Assembly: GCF_003751505.1 (NCBI RefSeq)
Contig: NZ_RJVB01000003.1
Coordinates: 184,712-248,711, forward strand
Origin: Erwinia sp. JUb26
GTDB lineage: Bacteria > Pseudomonadota > Gammaproteobacteria > Enterobacterales > Enterobacteriaceae
Length of the DNA stretch: 64,000 bases
Direction of reading: 5' to 3'
Position numbers and translations under genes: made by a program. The first letter of the stretch is position 1. Each line of letters begins with the position of its first letter. The notes beneath the pieces were generated by a model. That model saw only the letters and a list, made by a program, of their open reading frames with translations, had not been told where the DNA came from and ran no database searches. Below, piece after piece: positions 55,498 to 64,000 of the stretch.

Positions 55498-58113
55498 ATG
55501 ACGCAACTGCCGCAAGCTAAGAACCGCCATGATTATCGTGCACCCGATTACACGATTACCGATATCGATCTGACGTTCGATCTTAATGCCAGTACCACCA
55601 GGGTGACCGCCGTCAGCCAGATTAAGCGTCTGGCAAGCACCGACGCCGATCTGCGTCTGGACGGTGAAGATCTGACGCTGGTGTCGATTGCCGTCGATGA
55701 GCAGCCCTGGGAGCATTATCGGCTGGACGAGGGGGCTCTAGTTATCAGCCGCCTGCCCGACGCGTTTACGCTGAAAATTGTGAACGATATTCACCCGGAT
55801 AAAAATACCGCGCTGGAAGGTCTGTACAAATCCGGCGAGGCCCTGTGCACCCAGTGCGAAGCGGAAGGTTTCCGCCATATTACCTGGTATCTTGACCGTC
55901 CGGACGTGCTGGCTCGGTTTACAACCACCATTATCGCCGAGCAGGCGCTCTATCCTTATTTACTGTCGAACGGCAACCGCATAGACGGCGGTGAGCTTGA
56001 CGGTGGCCGTCACTGGACCCAATGGCAGGATCCGTTCCCGAAACCGTGCTACCTGTTCGCGGTAGTGGCCGGGGACTTCGACGTGCTGCGCGACAGCTTC
56101 CGCACCCGCTCCGGTCGCGACGTGGCGCTGGAGATCTTTGTCGATCGCGGCAATCTTGACCGCGCGGACTGGGCGATGACCTCGCTGAAAAACAGCATGA
56201 AGTGGGATGAAAAGCGCTTCGGTCTGGAATATGACCTGGATATCTTTATGATCGTCGCCGTTGATTTCTTCAACATGGGCGCGATGGAAAATAAAGGCCT
56301 GAACGTCTTCAACTCTAAATACGTGCTGGCGAAGGCCGAAACCGCCACCGACAAAGATTACCTCGGTATTGAGGCGGTGATCGGCCATGAATACTTCCAT
56401 AACTGGACCGGCAACCGCGTGACCTGCCGCGACTGGTTCCAGCTCAGCCTGAAAGAGGGGCTGACCGTGTTCCGCGATCAGGAGTTCAGTTCCGATCTCG
56501 GTTCCCGCCCGGTTAACCGTATTGATAACGTCCGCGTAATGCGCGGCGCGCAGTTTGCGGAAGACGCCAGCCCGATGGCGCATCCGATTCGCCCGGAGCA
56601 GGTGATCGAGATGAACAACTTCTATACGCTGACGGTGTATGAAAAGGGTTCGGAAGTGATCCGCATGATGCATACGCTGCTGGGCGAAGCGGCCTTCCAG
56701 AAGGGGATTCAGCTCTATTTCGAGCGCCATGACGGCAGCGCGGCAACCTGCGATGATTTCGTGCAGGCGATGGAAGACGCCTCAAATGTCGATCTGTCAC
56801 AGTTCCGCCGCTGGTACAGCCAGTCGGGTACACCGGTTCTGTCGGTACGCGATGACTATAATCCTGAGCTTGAGCAGTACACCCTACACGTTACCCAGAT
56901 GACGCCGCCGACCGCGGATCGCCAGGAGAAGCTGCCGCTGCATATCCCGCTGGATATCGAACTGTATGACAACAAAGGCCAGCCAATCCCGCTACAGCAC
57001 AACGGCCATCCGCTGCATAACGTGCTGAACGTCACCGAAAGCTTCCAGACGTTTGTCTTCGACGGCGTTCCGGTACAGCCCGTACCGTCGCTGCTGCGTG
57101 AGTTTTCGGCGCCGGTTAAGCTCGACTATAACTGGAGTGACGCCCAGCTGACCTTCCTTATGCGCCACGCGCGTAACGATTTCTCGCGCTGGGATGCGGC
57201 GCAGAGTCTGATGGTAAATCATATCCGACTGAACGTTGCCCGCCATCAGCAGGGGCAGCCGCTTTCCCTGCCGCTGCACGTGGCGGATGCATTCCGCGCG
57301 GTGCTGTTAGAAGAGAACAGCGATCCGGCGTTGATGGCGTTGATCCTGACGCTGCCGAGTGAAAATGAAATCGCCGAGCTGTTCGAAACCATCGATCCGC
57401 TGGCGATAGCCGCCGTGCGCGAAGCGCTGGTGCGCACACTGGCTGAGGAACTGACGGATGAGCTGCAGGCGGTATATCGCGCGAATCAGACGGGTGAATA
57501 TCGCATCGAGCATGCGGATATCGGTAAACGCGCGCTGAAAAACGTCTGCCTGAGCTATCTGGCGTTCGCCGATGCGGTAGCGGCCGATAAGCTGGTCAGC
57601 GCTCAGTATCACGCTGCCAATAATATGACCGACAGTATCGCCGCGCTGGCCGCGTCAGTCGCGGCACAGCTGCCGTGCCGTGCGGAACTGCTGGCGGCGT
57701 TTGACGAGCGCTGGCATCACGACGGACTGGTTATGGACAAATGGTTTGCGCTACAGGCCACCAGCCCGGCGGCGGATGTGCTGACCCAGGTCAGAGCGCT
57801 GCTGAATCACCGCTCGTTTACTCTCGGTAACCCGAACCGCGTTCGCTCACTGGTCGGGGCGTTTGCCGCAGCCAATCCGTCGGCGTTCCACGCGCAGGAC
57901 GGTAGCGGCTATCAGTTCCTGGTTGAAATGCTGACCGATCTGAATACCCGCAACCCGCAGATTGCCGCACGGCTAATCGAACCGCTGATTCGCCTGAAGC
58001 GTTACGATGCTCATCGCCAGGCGCTAATGCGTCAGGCGCTGGAGCAGCTGAAAGGGCTGGATAAGCTTTCGGGTGACCTCTTCGAGAAAATCGAGAAGGC
58101 GCTGAACGCCTGA
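55498..58113 (+). CDS. pepN: Aminopeptidase N
   Basis: Broad-specificity M1-family zinc aminopeptidase, the main cytoplasmic aminopeptidase in E. coli. The 871 residues (E. coli 870) contain the substrate-recognition motif GAMEN (near residue 261), the zinc motif HEYFH (HEXXH, near residues 297-301) with the third ligand Glu in KEGLTVFRDQEFSSDL, and the conserved Tyr in NNFYTLTVYEKGSEVIRMM. A C-terminal helical bowl follows (about 550-871). The start has AGAAGGA upstream. Confidence 0.98.
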   Translation: MTQLPQAKNRHDYRAPDYTITDIDLTFDLNASTTRVTAVSQIKRLASTDADLRLDGEDLTLVSIAVDEQPWEHYRLDEGALVISRLPDAFTLKIVNDIHPDKNTALEGLYKSGEALCTQCEAEGFRHITWYLDRPDVLARFTTTIIAEQALYPYLLSNGNRIDGGELDGGRHWTQWQDPFPKPCYLFAVVAGDFDVLRDSFRTRSGRDVALEIFVDRGNLDRADWAMTSLKNSMKWDEKRFGLEYDLDIFMIVAVDFFNMGAMENKGLNVFNSKYVLAKAETATDKDYLGIEAVIGHEYFHNWTGNRVTCRDWFQLSLKEGLTVFRDQEFSSDLGSRPVNRIDNVRVMRGAQFAEDASPMAHPIRPEQVIEMNNFYTLTVYEKGSEVIRMMHTLLGEAAFQKGIQLYFERHDGSAATCDDFVQAMEDASNVDLSQFRRWYSQSGTPVLSVRDDYNPELEQYTLHVTQMTPPTADRQEKLPLHIPLDIELYDNKGQPIPLQHNGHPLHNVLNVTESFQTFVFDGVPVQPVPSLLREFSAPVKLDYNWSDAQLTFLMRHARNDFSRWDAAQSLMVNHIRLNVARHQQGQPLSLPLHVADAFRAVLLEENSDPALMALILTLPSENEIAELFETIDPLAIAAVREALVRTLAEELTDELQAVYRANQTGEYRIEHADIGKRALKNVCLSYLAFADAVAADKLVSAQYHAANNMTDSIAALAASVAAQLPCRAELLAAFDERWHHDGLVMDKWFALQATSPAADVLTQVRALLNHRSFTLGNPNRVRSLVGAFAAANPSAFHAQDGSGYQFLVEMLTDLNTRNPQIAARLIEPLIRLKRYDAHRQALMRQALEQLKGLDKLSGDLFEKIEKALNA

Positions 58114-58133
58114 GTCTGGCGTCCGCGTTAACT

Positions 58134-58163
58134 AAAGGGGGCGATCGTATCGCCCCCTTTTTT
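58134..58163. terminator. Bidirectional terminator between pepN and ssuB
   Basis: AAAGGGGGCGAT (58134-58145) and ATCGCCCCCTTT (58149-58160) form a 12-bp stem with a three-base loop, followed by T residues on the plus strand and with an AAA start that gives T residues on the minus strand. Confidence 0.92.
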
Positions 58164-58164
58164 A

Positions 58165-58953
58165 TTAGCGCTGTGCGTAACGCGGTTCGGCAGGTGCTGC
58201 CGGGCGCTGCATAACGCGATCGAGAACTTCAGCTTCCAGCTCGGCCAGCCGCAGCGAGCCTTTCCTTCGCGGGCGCGGCAGGTCAATACTCAGATCGAGG
58301 CCAATATTTCCTTCCTCTATTAACAGCACGCGATCCGCCATCGCCACCGCTTCGCTCACGTCGTGCGTGACCAGCAGTACGGTGAAGTGATGCTGTTGCC
58401 ACAGCGATTCAATTAAATCCTGCATCTCAATTCGCGTTAAGGCATCCAGCGCGCCGAGCGGTTCGTCCAGCAGCAGCAGGCCGGGGCGATGGATCAGTGC
58501 TCTGGCCAGCGCCACGCGCTGTTTCTGACCGCCGGAAAGGGCGGCGGGCCATTCTGCGGCGCGATCCGCCAGACCGACGGCGGCAAGTGCCTCCAGCGCA
58601 TTTTGCTTCCAGCCGCGTCCTTTTAATCCCAGGCCAACGTTATCGATGATGCTTTTCCACGGCAGCAGACGGGCATCCTGGAACATCAGGCGGATATCTT
58701 CACGCGCCTCGTTCAGCGGTGCGCTGCCGGCAAGAAGCTCGCCGCTGCTGGCTTTTTCCAGCCCGGCCAGCAGCCGTAACAGAGTGCTTTTTCCGCAGCC
58801 GCTGCGGCCCACGACCGCCACAAACTGCCCGGAGGGGATATGCAGATCTATACTGTTCAGCACGGTGCGGCCACTGTACTGTTTGCTGGCGCCGTTAATG
58901 TTTAATGGTGTTCCTGCATTCAGACGCGGCGGGACGGAGTTGAGCTCGCTCAT
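58165..58953 (-). CDS. ssuB: Aliphatic sulfonate ABC transporter ATP-binding protein SsuB
   Basis: Energises uptake of alkanesulfonates as a sulfur source. The 262 residues (E. coli 255) hold Walker [10 protein letters not shown]-loop [11 protein letters not shown], signature [17 protein letters not shown], Walker [13 protein letters not shown] and the H-loop in [11 protein letters not shown], as in nitrate/taurine/sulfonate importers. The start codon overlaps the ssuC stop by four bases. It is the last gene of the ssu operon, whose usual binding-protein gene ssuA is missing. Confidence 0.95.
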   Translation of the reverse strand: MSELNSVPPRLNAGTPLNINGASKQYSGRTVLNSIDLHIPSGQFVAVVGRSGCGKSTLLRLLAGLEKASSGELLAGSAPLNEAREDIRLMFQDARLLPWKSIIDNVGLGLKGRGWKQNALEALAAVGLADRAAEWPAALSGGQKQRVALARALIHRPGLLLLDEPLGALDALTRIEMQDLIESLWQQHHFTVLLVTHDVSEAVAMADRVLLIEEGNIGLDLSIDLPRPRRKGSLRLAELEAEVLDRVMQRPAAPAEPRYAQR

Positions 58954-59741
58954 GCGTTCTCCTCTTTCAGTTGATATGCCGGATGCCAGCGCAGCCAGAC
59001 GCGCTCCAGCAGCTGAGCGCCGACGTCAGCCAGTTTTCCCAGCAGGGCGTAAAGGATGATGGCCACCACTACCACGTCGGTTTGTAAAAATTCGCGGGCG
59101 TTCATCGCCAGATAGCCGATACCGGAATTGGCGGAAATCGTTTCGGCCACTATCAGCGTCAGCCACATCAGGCCGAGGGCAAAGCGGACGCCAACCATGA
59201 TCGAAGGCAGCGCGCCCGGCAGCACAACCTGAATAAACAGGCTCCAGCCGGACAGGCCGTAGCTGCGCGCCATTTCCACCAGGCCGCGATCGACATTGCG
59301 AATGCCGTGATAGGTATTGAGATAGATGGGGAACAGGGTGCCGAGGGCGACCAGAAAGATCTTGGCCGACTCATCGATGCCGAACCACAGGATCACCAGC
59401 GGGATCAGCGCGAGGTGAGGCACATTGCGCAGCATCTGAACGGAGGTATCCAGAAGACGTTCTCCCAGGCGCGACATGCCGGTGATCAGGCCAAGCAGCA
59501 GGCCAATCGAACCGCCGATAGCGAAGCCCACCAGCGCGCGCCAGCCGCTGATGGCCAGATGCTGCCACAGCTCTCCGCTGGCGGAAAGACGCCAGAAGGT
59601 CACCACCACCGACTCGGGGGAGGGTAGGATGCGCGTGGACAGCCAGCCGGTTTGTGAAGCCAGCTGCCAGACTGCAACCAGCAGTACCGGCAGCGCCCAC
59701 GGCAGCAGGGCATTGGTGATATGTTTTGTTGCTTTACTCAT
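58950..59741 (-). CDS. ssuC: Aliphatic sulfonate ABC transporter permease SsuC
   Basis: Inner-membrane permease of the sulfonate importer. The 263 residues (E. coli 263) have about six membrane helices, the family start [20 protein letters not shown], and the EAA loop for SsuB contact around [20 protein letters not shown]. It lies between ssuD (73 bases upstream) and ssuB (four-base overlap). Its periplasmic partner SsuA is not encoded in the window. Confidence 0.95.
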   Translation of the reverse strand: MSKATKHITNALLPWALPVLLVAVWQLASQTGWLSTRILPSPESVVVTFWRLSASGELWQHLAISGWRALVGFAIGGSIGLLLGLITGMSRLGERLLDTSVQMLRNVPHLALIPLVILWFGIDESAKIFLVALGTLFPIYLNTYHGIRNVDRGLVEMARSYGLSGWSLFIQVVLPGALPSIMVGVRFALGLMWLTLIVAETISANSGIGYLAMNAREFLQTDVVVVAIILYALLGKLADVGAQLLERVWLRWHPAYQLKEENA

Positions 59742-59814
59742 GCCTACCTCTGAACCATGACGACGGGTATTGCCGTAGATCGAAACGCCCGCACGTCAGT
59801 ACGGCGAGACGTTG

Positions 59815-60960
59815 TTAGCTTTGGGACACTTTCTGCGGCGCAAAATCATGCGCAACGTGTTCGCCGTGGGCGTGGATTTTCGCGGGCTGCGGCACCTCCG
59901 GGATAGCCAGATCGAGATGCGGGAATAGCAGTTCCCCCACCCGATAGGCCTCTTCCAGGTGCGGATAACCGGAAAGAATAAAGGTTTCAATGCCGAGGTT
60001 GGCGTACTCCTGCATTCTTGCGGCAACAGTCGGACCATCGCCGACCAGGGCTGTACCGGCACCGCCACGCACCAGGCCGACTCCGGCCCACAGGTTCGGT
60101 GCGATCTCCAGATTATCGCGCTTGCCGCCGTGCAGAGCCGCCATCCGCTGCTGGCCGACGGAATCGGTGCGCGCCAGCGCGGCCTGAGCTTTCGCAATCG
60201 TGTCATCGTCAAGGTGAGAGATCAGCCGGTCGGCGGCCTGCCAGGCTTCCTCATTGGTTTCGCGGACGATCACGTGCAGGCGAATACCAAAGCGAACCTT
60301 GCGCCCCAGCGCGGCGGCTTTCGCCTGCACCTGGGCAATTTTTTCTTTTACCTGTGCGGGCGGCTCACCCCACGTCAGATAGACATCGACCTGTTCAGCC
60401 GCCAGATCCTGTGCCACCTCCGACGAACCGCCGAACCACAGGGGCGGGCGTGGCTGCTGTACCGGTTTAAACATCAGTCGCGCACCGCGCACATTGACGT
60501 GCTGACCTTCATAATCGACGGTCTCGCCTTCCAGTACCCGACGCCAGACGCGGGTGAACTCGGCCGATTCAGCATAGCGTTCGCGATGATCGAGAAACAC
60601 GCCGTCACCGGCGAGTTCTTCCGCGTCGCCCCCGGTCACCAGGTTAAACAGGGCGCGTCCGTTGGACAGTCGATCGAGCGTGGCGGCCTGGCGTGCCGCA
60701 TGGGTGGGGGAGGTGACTCCCGGGCGCAGGGCAACCAGAAAACGCAGCCGCTGGGTCACGGGGATCAGCGAAGCGGCGACCAGCCAGGCGTCTTCACAGG
60801 ACCGCCCGGTAGGTATCAGCACGCCGCCGAATCCCAGCCGGTCGGCAGCCTGAGCAATCTGCTGCAGATAGGTGTAATCCACCGGACGGGCACCCTGGTT
60901 GGTGCCCAGGTATTGACCATCACCGTGCGTAGGAAGAAACCAGAAGACGGACAGGCTCAT
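59815..60960 (-). CDS. ssuD: FMNH2-dependent alkanesulfonate monooxygenase
   Basis: Uses reduced FMN from SsuE and oxygen to split alkanesulfonates into aldehyde and sulfite. The 381 residues (E. coli 381) belong to the bacterial luciferase-like TIM-barrel family and begin [44 protein letters not shown] and [21 protein letters not shown] are family hallmarks. A GGAG ribosome binding site precedes the ATG. The 81 bases between ssuE and this gene replace the ssuA gene found there in E. coli. Confidence 0.96.
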   Translation of the reverse strand: MSLSVFWFLPTHGDGQYLGTNQGARPVDYTYLQQIAQAADRLGFGGVLIPTGRSCEDAWLVAASLIPVTQRLRFLVALRPGVTSPTHAARQAATLDRLSNGRALFNLVTGGDAEELAGDGVFLDHRERYAESAEFTRVWRRVLEGETVDYEGQHVNVRGARLMFKPVQQPRPPLWFGGSSEVAQDLAAEQVDVYLTWGEPPAQVKEKIAQVQAKAAALGRKVRFGIRLHVIVRETNEEAWQAADRLISHLDDDTIAKAQAALARTDSVGQQRMAALHGGKRDNLEIAPNLWAGVGLVRGGAGTALVGDGPTVAARMQEYANLGIETFILSGYPHLEEAYRVGELLFPHLDLAIPEVPQPAKIHAHGEHVAHDFAPQKVSQS

Positions 60961-61041
60961 CGTTTAACTCCTTGATCAGGGCTGTACTGCACCAGCAGAA
61001 AACAGAAACGGCTCAAATATGAATAGATGCGGGTAACGGGT

Positions 61042-61593
61042 TTACACGGCAGCAGCCAGTGGCTGATGGCGTCGCGCCAGCGCATGCCAGAAGGTATCCA
61101 CCGATTCTTCCAGGCGCGCAGCCAGTCCAGGGGATAATTCCGGCTGACGATCGTAGTGAGCGATCTGGCTGTCATCGGCAAACACACCGTGCAGAACCTC
61201 CTGCGCTTTCAGCGCGTTCAGCACCGGCTTCAAGGCGTAATCAACCGCCAGCAGGTGGGCAACGGTGCCGCCGGTGGCCAGCGGCAGAACCACTTTGTGT
61301 TCCAGCGCGCGTTCCGGCAGCAGATCGAGCAGCGTTTTCAGCGCACCGGCAAAAGACGCTTTATATACCGGCGTGGAAACGATCAGTCCGTCGGCTTTTT
61401 CCAGGTCTTCCTTAAAGGCCAGCAGCGCCGGAGAGTCGAAACGTGCGTACAGCAGATCTTCAGGATGGAAGTTATGCAGATTCCACGGAGTTACCTCAAC
61501 GCCGCGCTGTTCAAGGGCATGCTGGCAAACCGTCAACAGTGCGGTGGAGCGAGAAGGAAAGCGGGGGCTTCCCGCCAGAGTAATAACGCGCAT
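61042..61593 (-). CDS. ssuE: NADPH-dependent FMN reductase SsuE
   Basis: Supplies reduced FMN to SsuD. I chose the ATG at 61593 ([17 protein letters not shown]), with AAGGAG upstream; the GTG two codons before it is unlikely. The 183 residues (E. coli 191) have the flavodoxin-like FMN site GSPRFPSRS near residues 8-16, [18 protein letters not shown]-type segment, and [19 protein letters not shown]. It is the first gene of the leftward ssu operon; in E. coli the operon is switched on by Cbl in sulfur limitation, but I could not identify a Cbl site here. Confidence 0.95.
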   Translation of the reverse strand: MRVITLAGSPRFPSRSTALLTVCQHALEQRGVEVTPWNLHNFHPEDLLYARFDSPALLAFKEDLEKADGLIVSTPVYKASFAGALKTLLDLLPERALEHKVVLPLATGGTVAHLLAVDYALKPVLNALKAQEVLHGVFADDSQIAHYDRQPELSPGLAARLEESVDTFWHALARRHQPLAAAV

Positions 61594-61807
61594 AACCACT
61601 CCTTATAGCTAAAAGTTATTAATTAAACACATTCAAGAACTGATTGGCTTATCCTGACAGAGCGGGCAGAGGGGCTTAAATGATTTATCCGGCATTTTTT
61701 TGCCGTTTTTCTCATATAGCGATGGGCGGCGACGGTGAGGCTGTCAGCCGGGCGCACTTTTTTTCAGCTTTTACGCCGCGGCGTTTCCCTTTATTGCCTG
61801 AATACCG

Positions 61808-61845
61808 GATAATACGACCCCGATTTTCTATCGGGACCTCAGGAG
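61808..61845 (+). promoter_or_regulatory. pyrD promoter and start-site-switch-like leader
   Basis: A -10-like GATAAT (61808-61813), with a weak TTTCCC -35 at 18 bases, points to a start at about 61819-61823, in CCCGA. CCCGA (61819-61823) is the exact reverse complement of TCGGG (61831-61835), and the hairpin ends six bases before the AGGAG ribosome binding site (61841-61845). Initiation at the C residues would give a hairpin; initiation at G61822 or A61823 would lose it. This is the layout known for CTP-sensed control of E. coli pyrC and pyrD. Confidence 0.6.
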
Positions 61846-61850
61846 TGACC

Positions 61851-62861
61851 ATGTACTATCCCCTCGTTCGTAAGGCGCTGTTCCAGCTCGATCCTGAGCG
61901 CGCGCATGAACTGACTTTGCAGCAGCTGACGCGCCTTTCCGGCACCCCCTTCACCGCCCTCATCCGCCAGTCTTTACCGTTTAAGCCGGTTAACTGCATG
62001 GGACTGACGTTTAAAAATCCGCTGGGCCTGGCTGCCGGTTTGGATAAAAACGGTGAATGCATTGATGCCTTTGGCGCAATGGGATTTGGTTTTATTGAAA
62101 TAGGTACGGTCACCCCACGTCCGCAGCCGGGTAACGATAAGCCGCGCATGTTCCGCGTTGTGGAAGCGCAGGGCATCATTAATCGCATGGGGTTTAATAA
62201 TCTTGGCGTCGATCATCTGGTCGAGAACGTTAAGAAAGCCCACTACGATGGCATTCTCGGCATTAATATCGGTAAGAATAAAGACACGCCGGTTGAGCAG
62301 GGCAAAGAAGATTATTTAACCTGCATGGATAAAATCTATCCGTATGCGGGCTATATCGCCATCAACATCTCTTCACCTAACACGCCGGGATTACGCAGTC
62401 TGCAATACGGCGAAGCGCTGGATGATTTGCTGCAGGCGATTAAAACCCGACAGGGTGAACTGCAACAGCGCCATCATAAATATGTTCCTGTCGCCGTGAA
62501 GATCGCGCCCGATCTTTCTGAAGAAGAATTGATCCAGGTGGCCGACAGTTTACAGCGCCACAATATTGACGGCGTGATTGCCACCAATACCACCCTCGAC
62601 CGTTCATTAATTAAAGGGCTAAAACACTGTGATGAAGCCGGTGGGTTGAGCGGCCGTCCGGTGCAGCTGCGCAGTACGGAAATTATCCGCCGACTGTCCG
62701 CTGAACTGAAAGGAAGCATGCCAATTATTGGCGTAGGCGGTATTGATTCCCTGGTTTCAGCGCGGGAAAAAATGGAGGCGGGTGCCTCGCTGGTGCAAAT
62801 ATATTCCGGGTTTATTTACAAAGGTCCGCCATTAATAAAAGAAATTGTGACCCATATTTGA
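61851..62861 (+). CDS. pyrD: Dihydroorotate dehydrogenase (quinone)
   Basis: Class 2 membrane-associated flavoenzyme that oxidises dihydroorotate to orotate with quinone as acceptor, the fourth step of pyrimidine synthesis. I chose the ATG at 61851 ([20 protein letters not shown]), with AGGAG upstream, giving 336 residues as in E. coli; the frame extends far upstream without similarity. The amphipathic N-terminal membrane-associating region is residues 1-40. [20 protein letters not shown] binds FMN, and the catalytic Ser lies in [15 protein letters not shown] near residue 175. Confidence 0.98.
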   Translation: MYYPLVRKALFQLDPERAHELTLQQLTRLSGTPFTALIRQSLPFKPVNCMGLTFKNPLGLAAGLDKNGECIDAFGAMGFGFIEIGTVTPRPQPGNDKPRMFRVVEAQGIINRMGFNNLGVDHLVENVKKAHYDGILGINIGKNKDTPVEQGKEDYLTCMDKIYPYAGYIAINISSPNTPGLRSLQYGEALDDLLQAIKTRQGELQQRHHKYVPVAVKIAPDLSEEELIQVADSLQRHNIDGVIATNTTLDRSLIKGLKHCDEAGGLSGRPVQLRSTEIIRRLSAELKGSMPIIGVGGIDSLVSAREKMEAGASLVQIYSGFIYKGPPLIKEIVTHI

Positions 62862-63035
62862 GTAAAAAATGCCAGGGGCTTTATTTTCGCCTCTGGCTCG
62901 TTTATATTTTGTTCTGTTAGATCGCTATTAAGCCATTTTGGCGTGTTGCTGTGAGTTTAAGAAACAGCCGCTTTTTTCCCGGACCATGAATATTTTTCCG
63001 GACATCGGTAACCCATTATTACTACAGGACTCATC

Positions 63036-63581
63036 ATGAGGATTAAACCGGACGATAACTGGCGTTGGTTTTTCGACGCAGAACAAGACCGTATGATGCT
63101 GGACCTGGCTCGTGAACAGCCGTTTCGTTCACGTTTTCCCCGTAAGATGCTTACGCCGGATGCCTTTGATGTTTCAGGCTTTTGTGTTGATGATGCCGCG
63201 TTGTTTTTCACGTTTGCCGAGCGCTGCCGTCAGGCCGAACTCGATTCAGATCAGCATGCTGAACTGGTGCTGAACGTGCTGGTGGCGACGCGCTTCCTCA
63301 AGCCGCTGATGCCCAAGAGCTGGCATTTCGATACCCAGGCGCACGGTGGCTTCCGCCCTGAAGAAGGCGATTTGGTTTGCGTAACCGTGAGTGACAGCGG
63401 TGAGCAGGCGACAATGATCGTCGTTGAATCTGGTGATAAAGCGGCACTTTGCCTGCTGGCTCAGCCGGAGCTGAACCTGGCCGGACGCAGTATGATGCTG
63501 GGTGATGCCATAAAGATTATGCACGATCGCTTTACGCCTCAGGCAAAACCTGACGCGCTGCGGTTCGCTCGCGCGGTGTAG
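63036..63581 (+). CDS. zapC: Cell division protein ZapC
   Basis: Cytoplasmic Z-ring-associated protein that promotes lateral bundling of FtsZ filaments. The 181 residues (E. coli 180) begin [20 protein letters not shown]; the core [20 protein letters not shown] and [14 protein letters not shown] match the family, and it ends RFARAV. It lies 174 bases after pyrD and converges on ycbX with an 18-base gap. Confidence 0.95.
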   Translation: MRIKPDDNWRWFFDAEQDRMMLDLAREQPFRSRFPRKMLTPDAFDVSGFCVDDAALFFTFAERCRQAELDSDQHAELVLNVLVATRFLKPLMPKSWHFDTQAHGGFRPEEGDLVCVTVSDSGEQATMIVVESGDKAALCLLAQPELNLAGRSMMLGDAIKIMHDRFTPQAKPDALRFARAV

Positions 63582-63599
63582 CCCACCGCGCAGATCCTC

Positions 63600-64000
63600 T
63601 TAACGTAGTACCAGATCCCCCGACGGGATGCAGCTGCAGCTCAGTATGGTTCCGTCCTTTCGTATTGCTCCTTTTTTCAACGCGCTGACTTCGCCGCTGA
63701 CCAGGGTGACTTTGCAGCTGCCGCAGATCCCCGCACGGCAGGAGTAGGGAATGCGGATCCCCTGCATTTCCAGCTGCTCCAGCAGCACCTGCTGATTATT
63801 GCCGCTGAACGCCTGGCCGTTCCAACTGAGGGTCACTTCACCGGGCGGTTGTGCATCGATGGTCAGCGTTTCCGTGACTTCTCCACTGCCGTAGGCGCGG
63901 GCGGGCTGGCGTTGAATCACCTCAAGCCGGTCACCGGTGCGGATGACGCCGCTGCTGCGGGCGACCAGATTCATTCCGAAGTCGATATCGCCGCTGCCGT
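63600..64000 (-). CDS. ycbX: YcbX, MOSC- and 2Fe-2S-domain protein (3' part)
   Basis: C-terminal part only; the frame is open to the window edge (reading [18 protein letters not shown]) and the start lies beyond base 64000. E. coli YcbX (369 residues) is a molybdenum-cofactor enzyme that detoxifies N-hydroxylated bases such as 6-N-hydroxylaminopurine. Visible are the end of the MOSC domain and a plant-type ferredoxin domain with CX4CX2C in [15 protein letters not shown] and a further cysteine in ILSCSC. About 132 of some 369 residues are in the window. Confidence 0.93.
   Translation of the reverse strand, partial: GSGDIDFGMNLVARSSGVIRTGDRLEVIQRQPARAYGSGEVTETLTIDAQPPGEVTLSWNGQAFSGNNQQVLLEQLEMQGIRIPYSCRAGICGSCKVTLVSGEVSALKKGAIRKDGTILSCSCIPSGDLVLR

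Noticed and set aside
59959-60975. A 338-codon plus-strand open frame opposite ssuD
   Set aside because: ssuD is complete and full length on the minus strand; the antisense product has no domain signs and no ribosome binding site.
63600-64000. Short ferredoxin gene starting at 63974
   Set aside because: The frame continues upstream to the window edge with the conserved YcbX residues GSGDIDFG, so this is the C-terminal domain of ycbX, not a separate ferredoxin.

Overview
The window is chromosomal DNA from a gram-negative enteric bacterium (order Enterobacterales). Nearly every gene can be matched to an Escherichia coli counterpart in the clpA to ycbX part of its map, in the same order and orientation. 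Moderate GC, accessory gene losses and divergence from E. coli suggest Erwiniaceae (Erwinia or Pantoea type). That family placement is an inference from gene content and protein divergence; no search was run.

Layout, left to right. 1-6300: the 3' part of clpA, infA, and the leftward group aat-cydC-cydD, followed by trxB. 7270-14070: lrp, then the rightward line ftsK-lolA-rarA. 14160-16920: serS and the ycaD transporter; the dmsABC cluster that E. coli has here is absent. 16970-23190: the leftward focA-pflB-pflA fermentation operon with its FNR-type promoter, and ycaO. 23490-29050: serC-aroA, cmk-rpsA and ihfB. 29280-31540: a comEC/ycaI homologue carrying two inactivating lesions. 31580-37620: msbA-lpxK, ycaQ, ycaR-kdsB and ycbJ. 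37600-45780: elyC (leftward), then the condensin operon cmoM-mukF-mukE-mukB. 45940-49200: ldtD, mepK and gloC. 49250-55240: leftward aspC, a small coiled-coil membrane protein not found at this place in E. coli, ompF, asnS and pncB. 55500-58110: pepN. 58160-61590: a leftward ssu sulfonate operon (ssuE-ssuD-ssuC-ssuB) lacking ssuA. 61850-64000: pyrD, zapC and the 3' part of ycbX.

Functional links. Aat and ClpA both serve the N-degron pathway. CydDC and TrxB serve redox balance on the two sides of the inner membrane. FtsK, MukBEF, IHF-beta and ZapC act in chromosome organisation and division. MsbA, LpxK and KdsB make and move lipopolysaccharide precursors. LdtD makes, and MepK cuts, 3-3 peptidoglycan crosslinks.

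I found no new multi-gene system; this is mainly a conserved core region. The points most worth a second look are the doubly broken comEC, the missing ssuA, the heptad-repeat membrane protein between aspC and ompF, alternative hairpins in the lrp leader, and a pyrD leader laid out like a pyrimidine start-site switch. Regulatory sites were read by eye and carry matching confidence.
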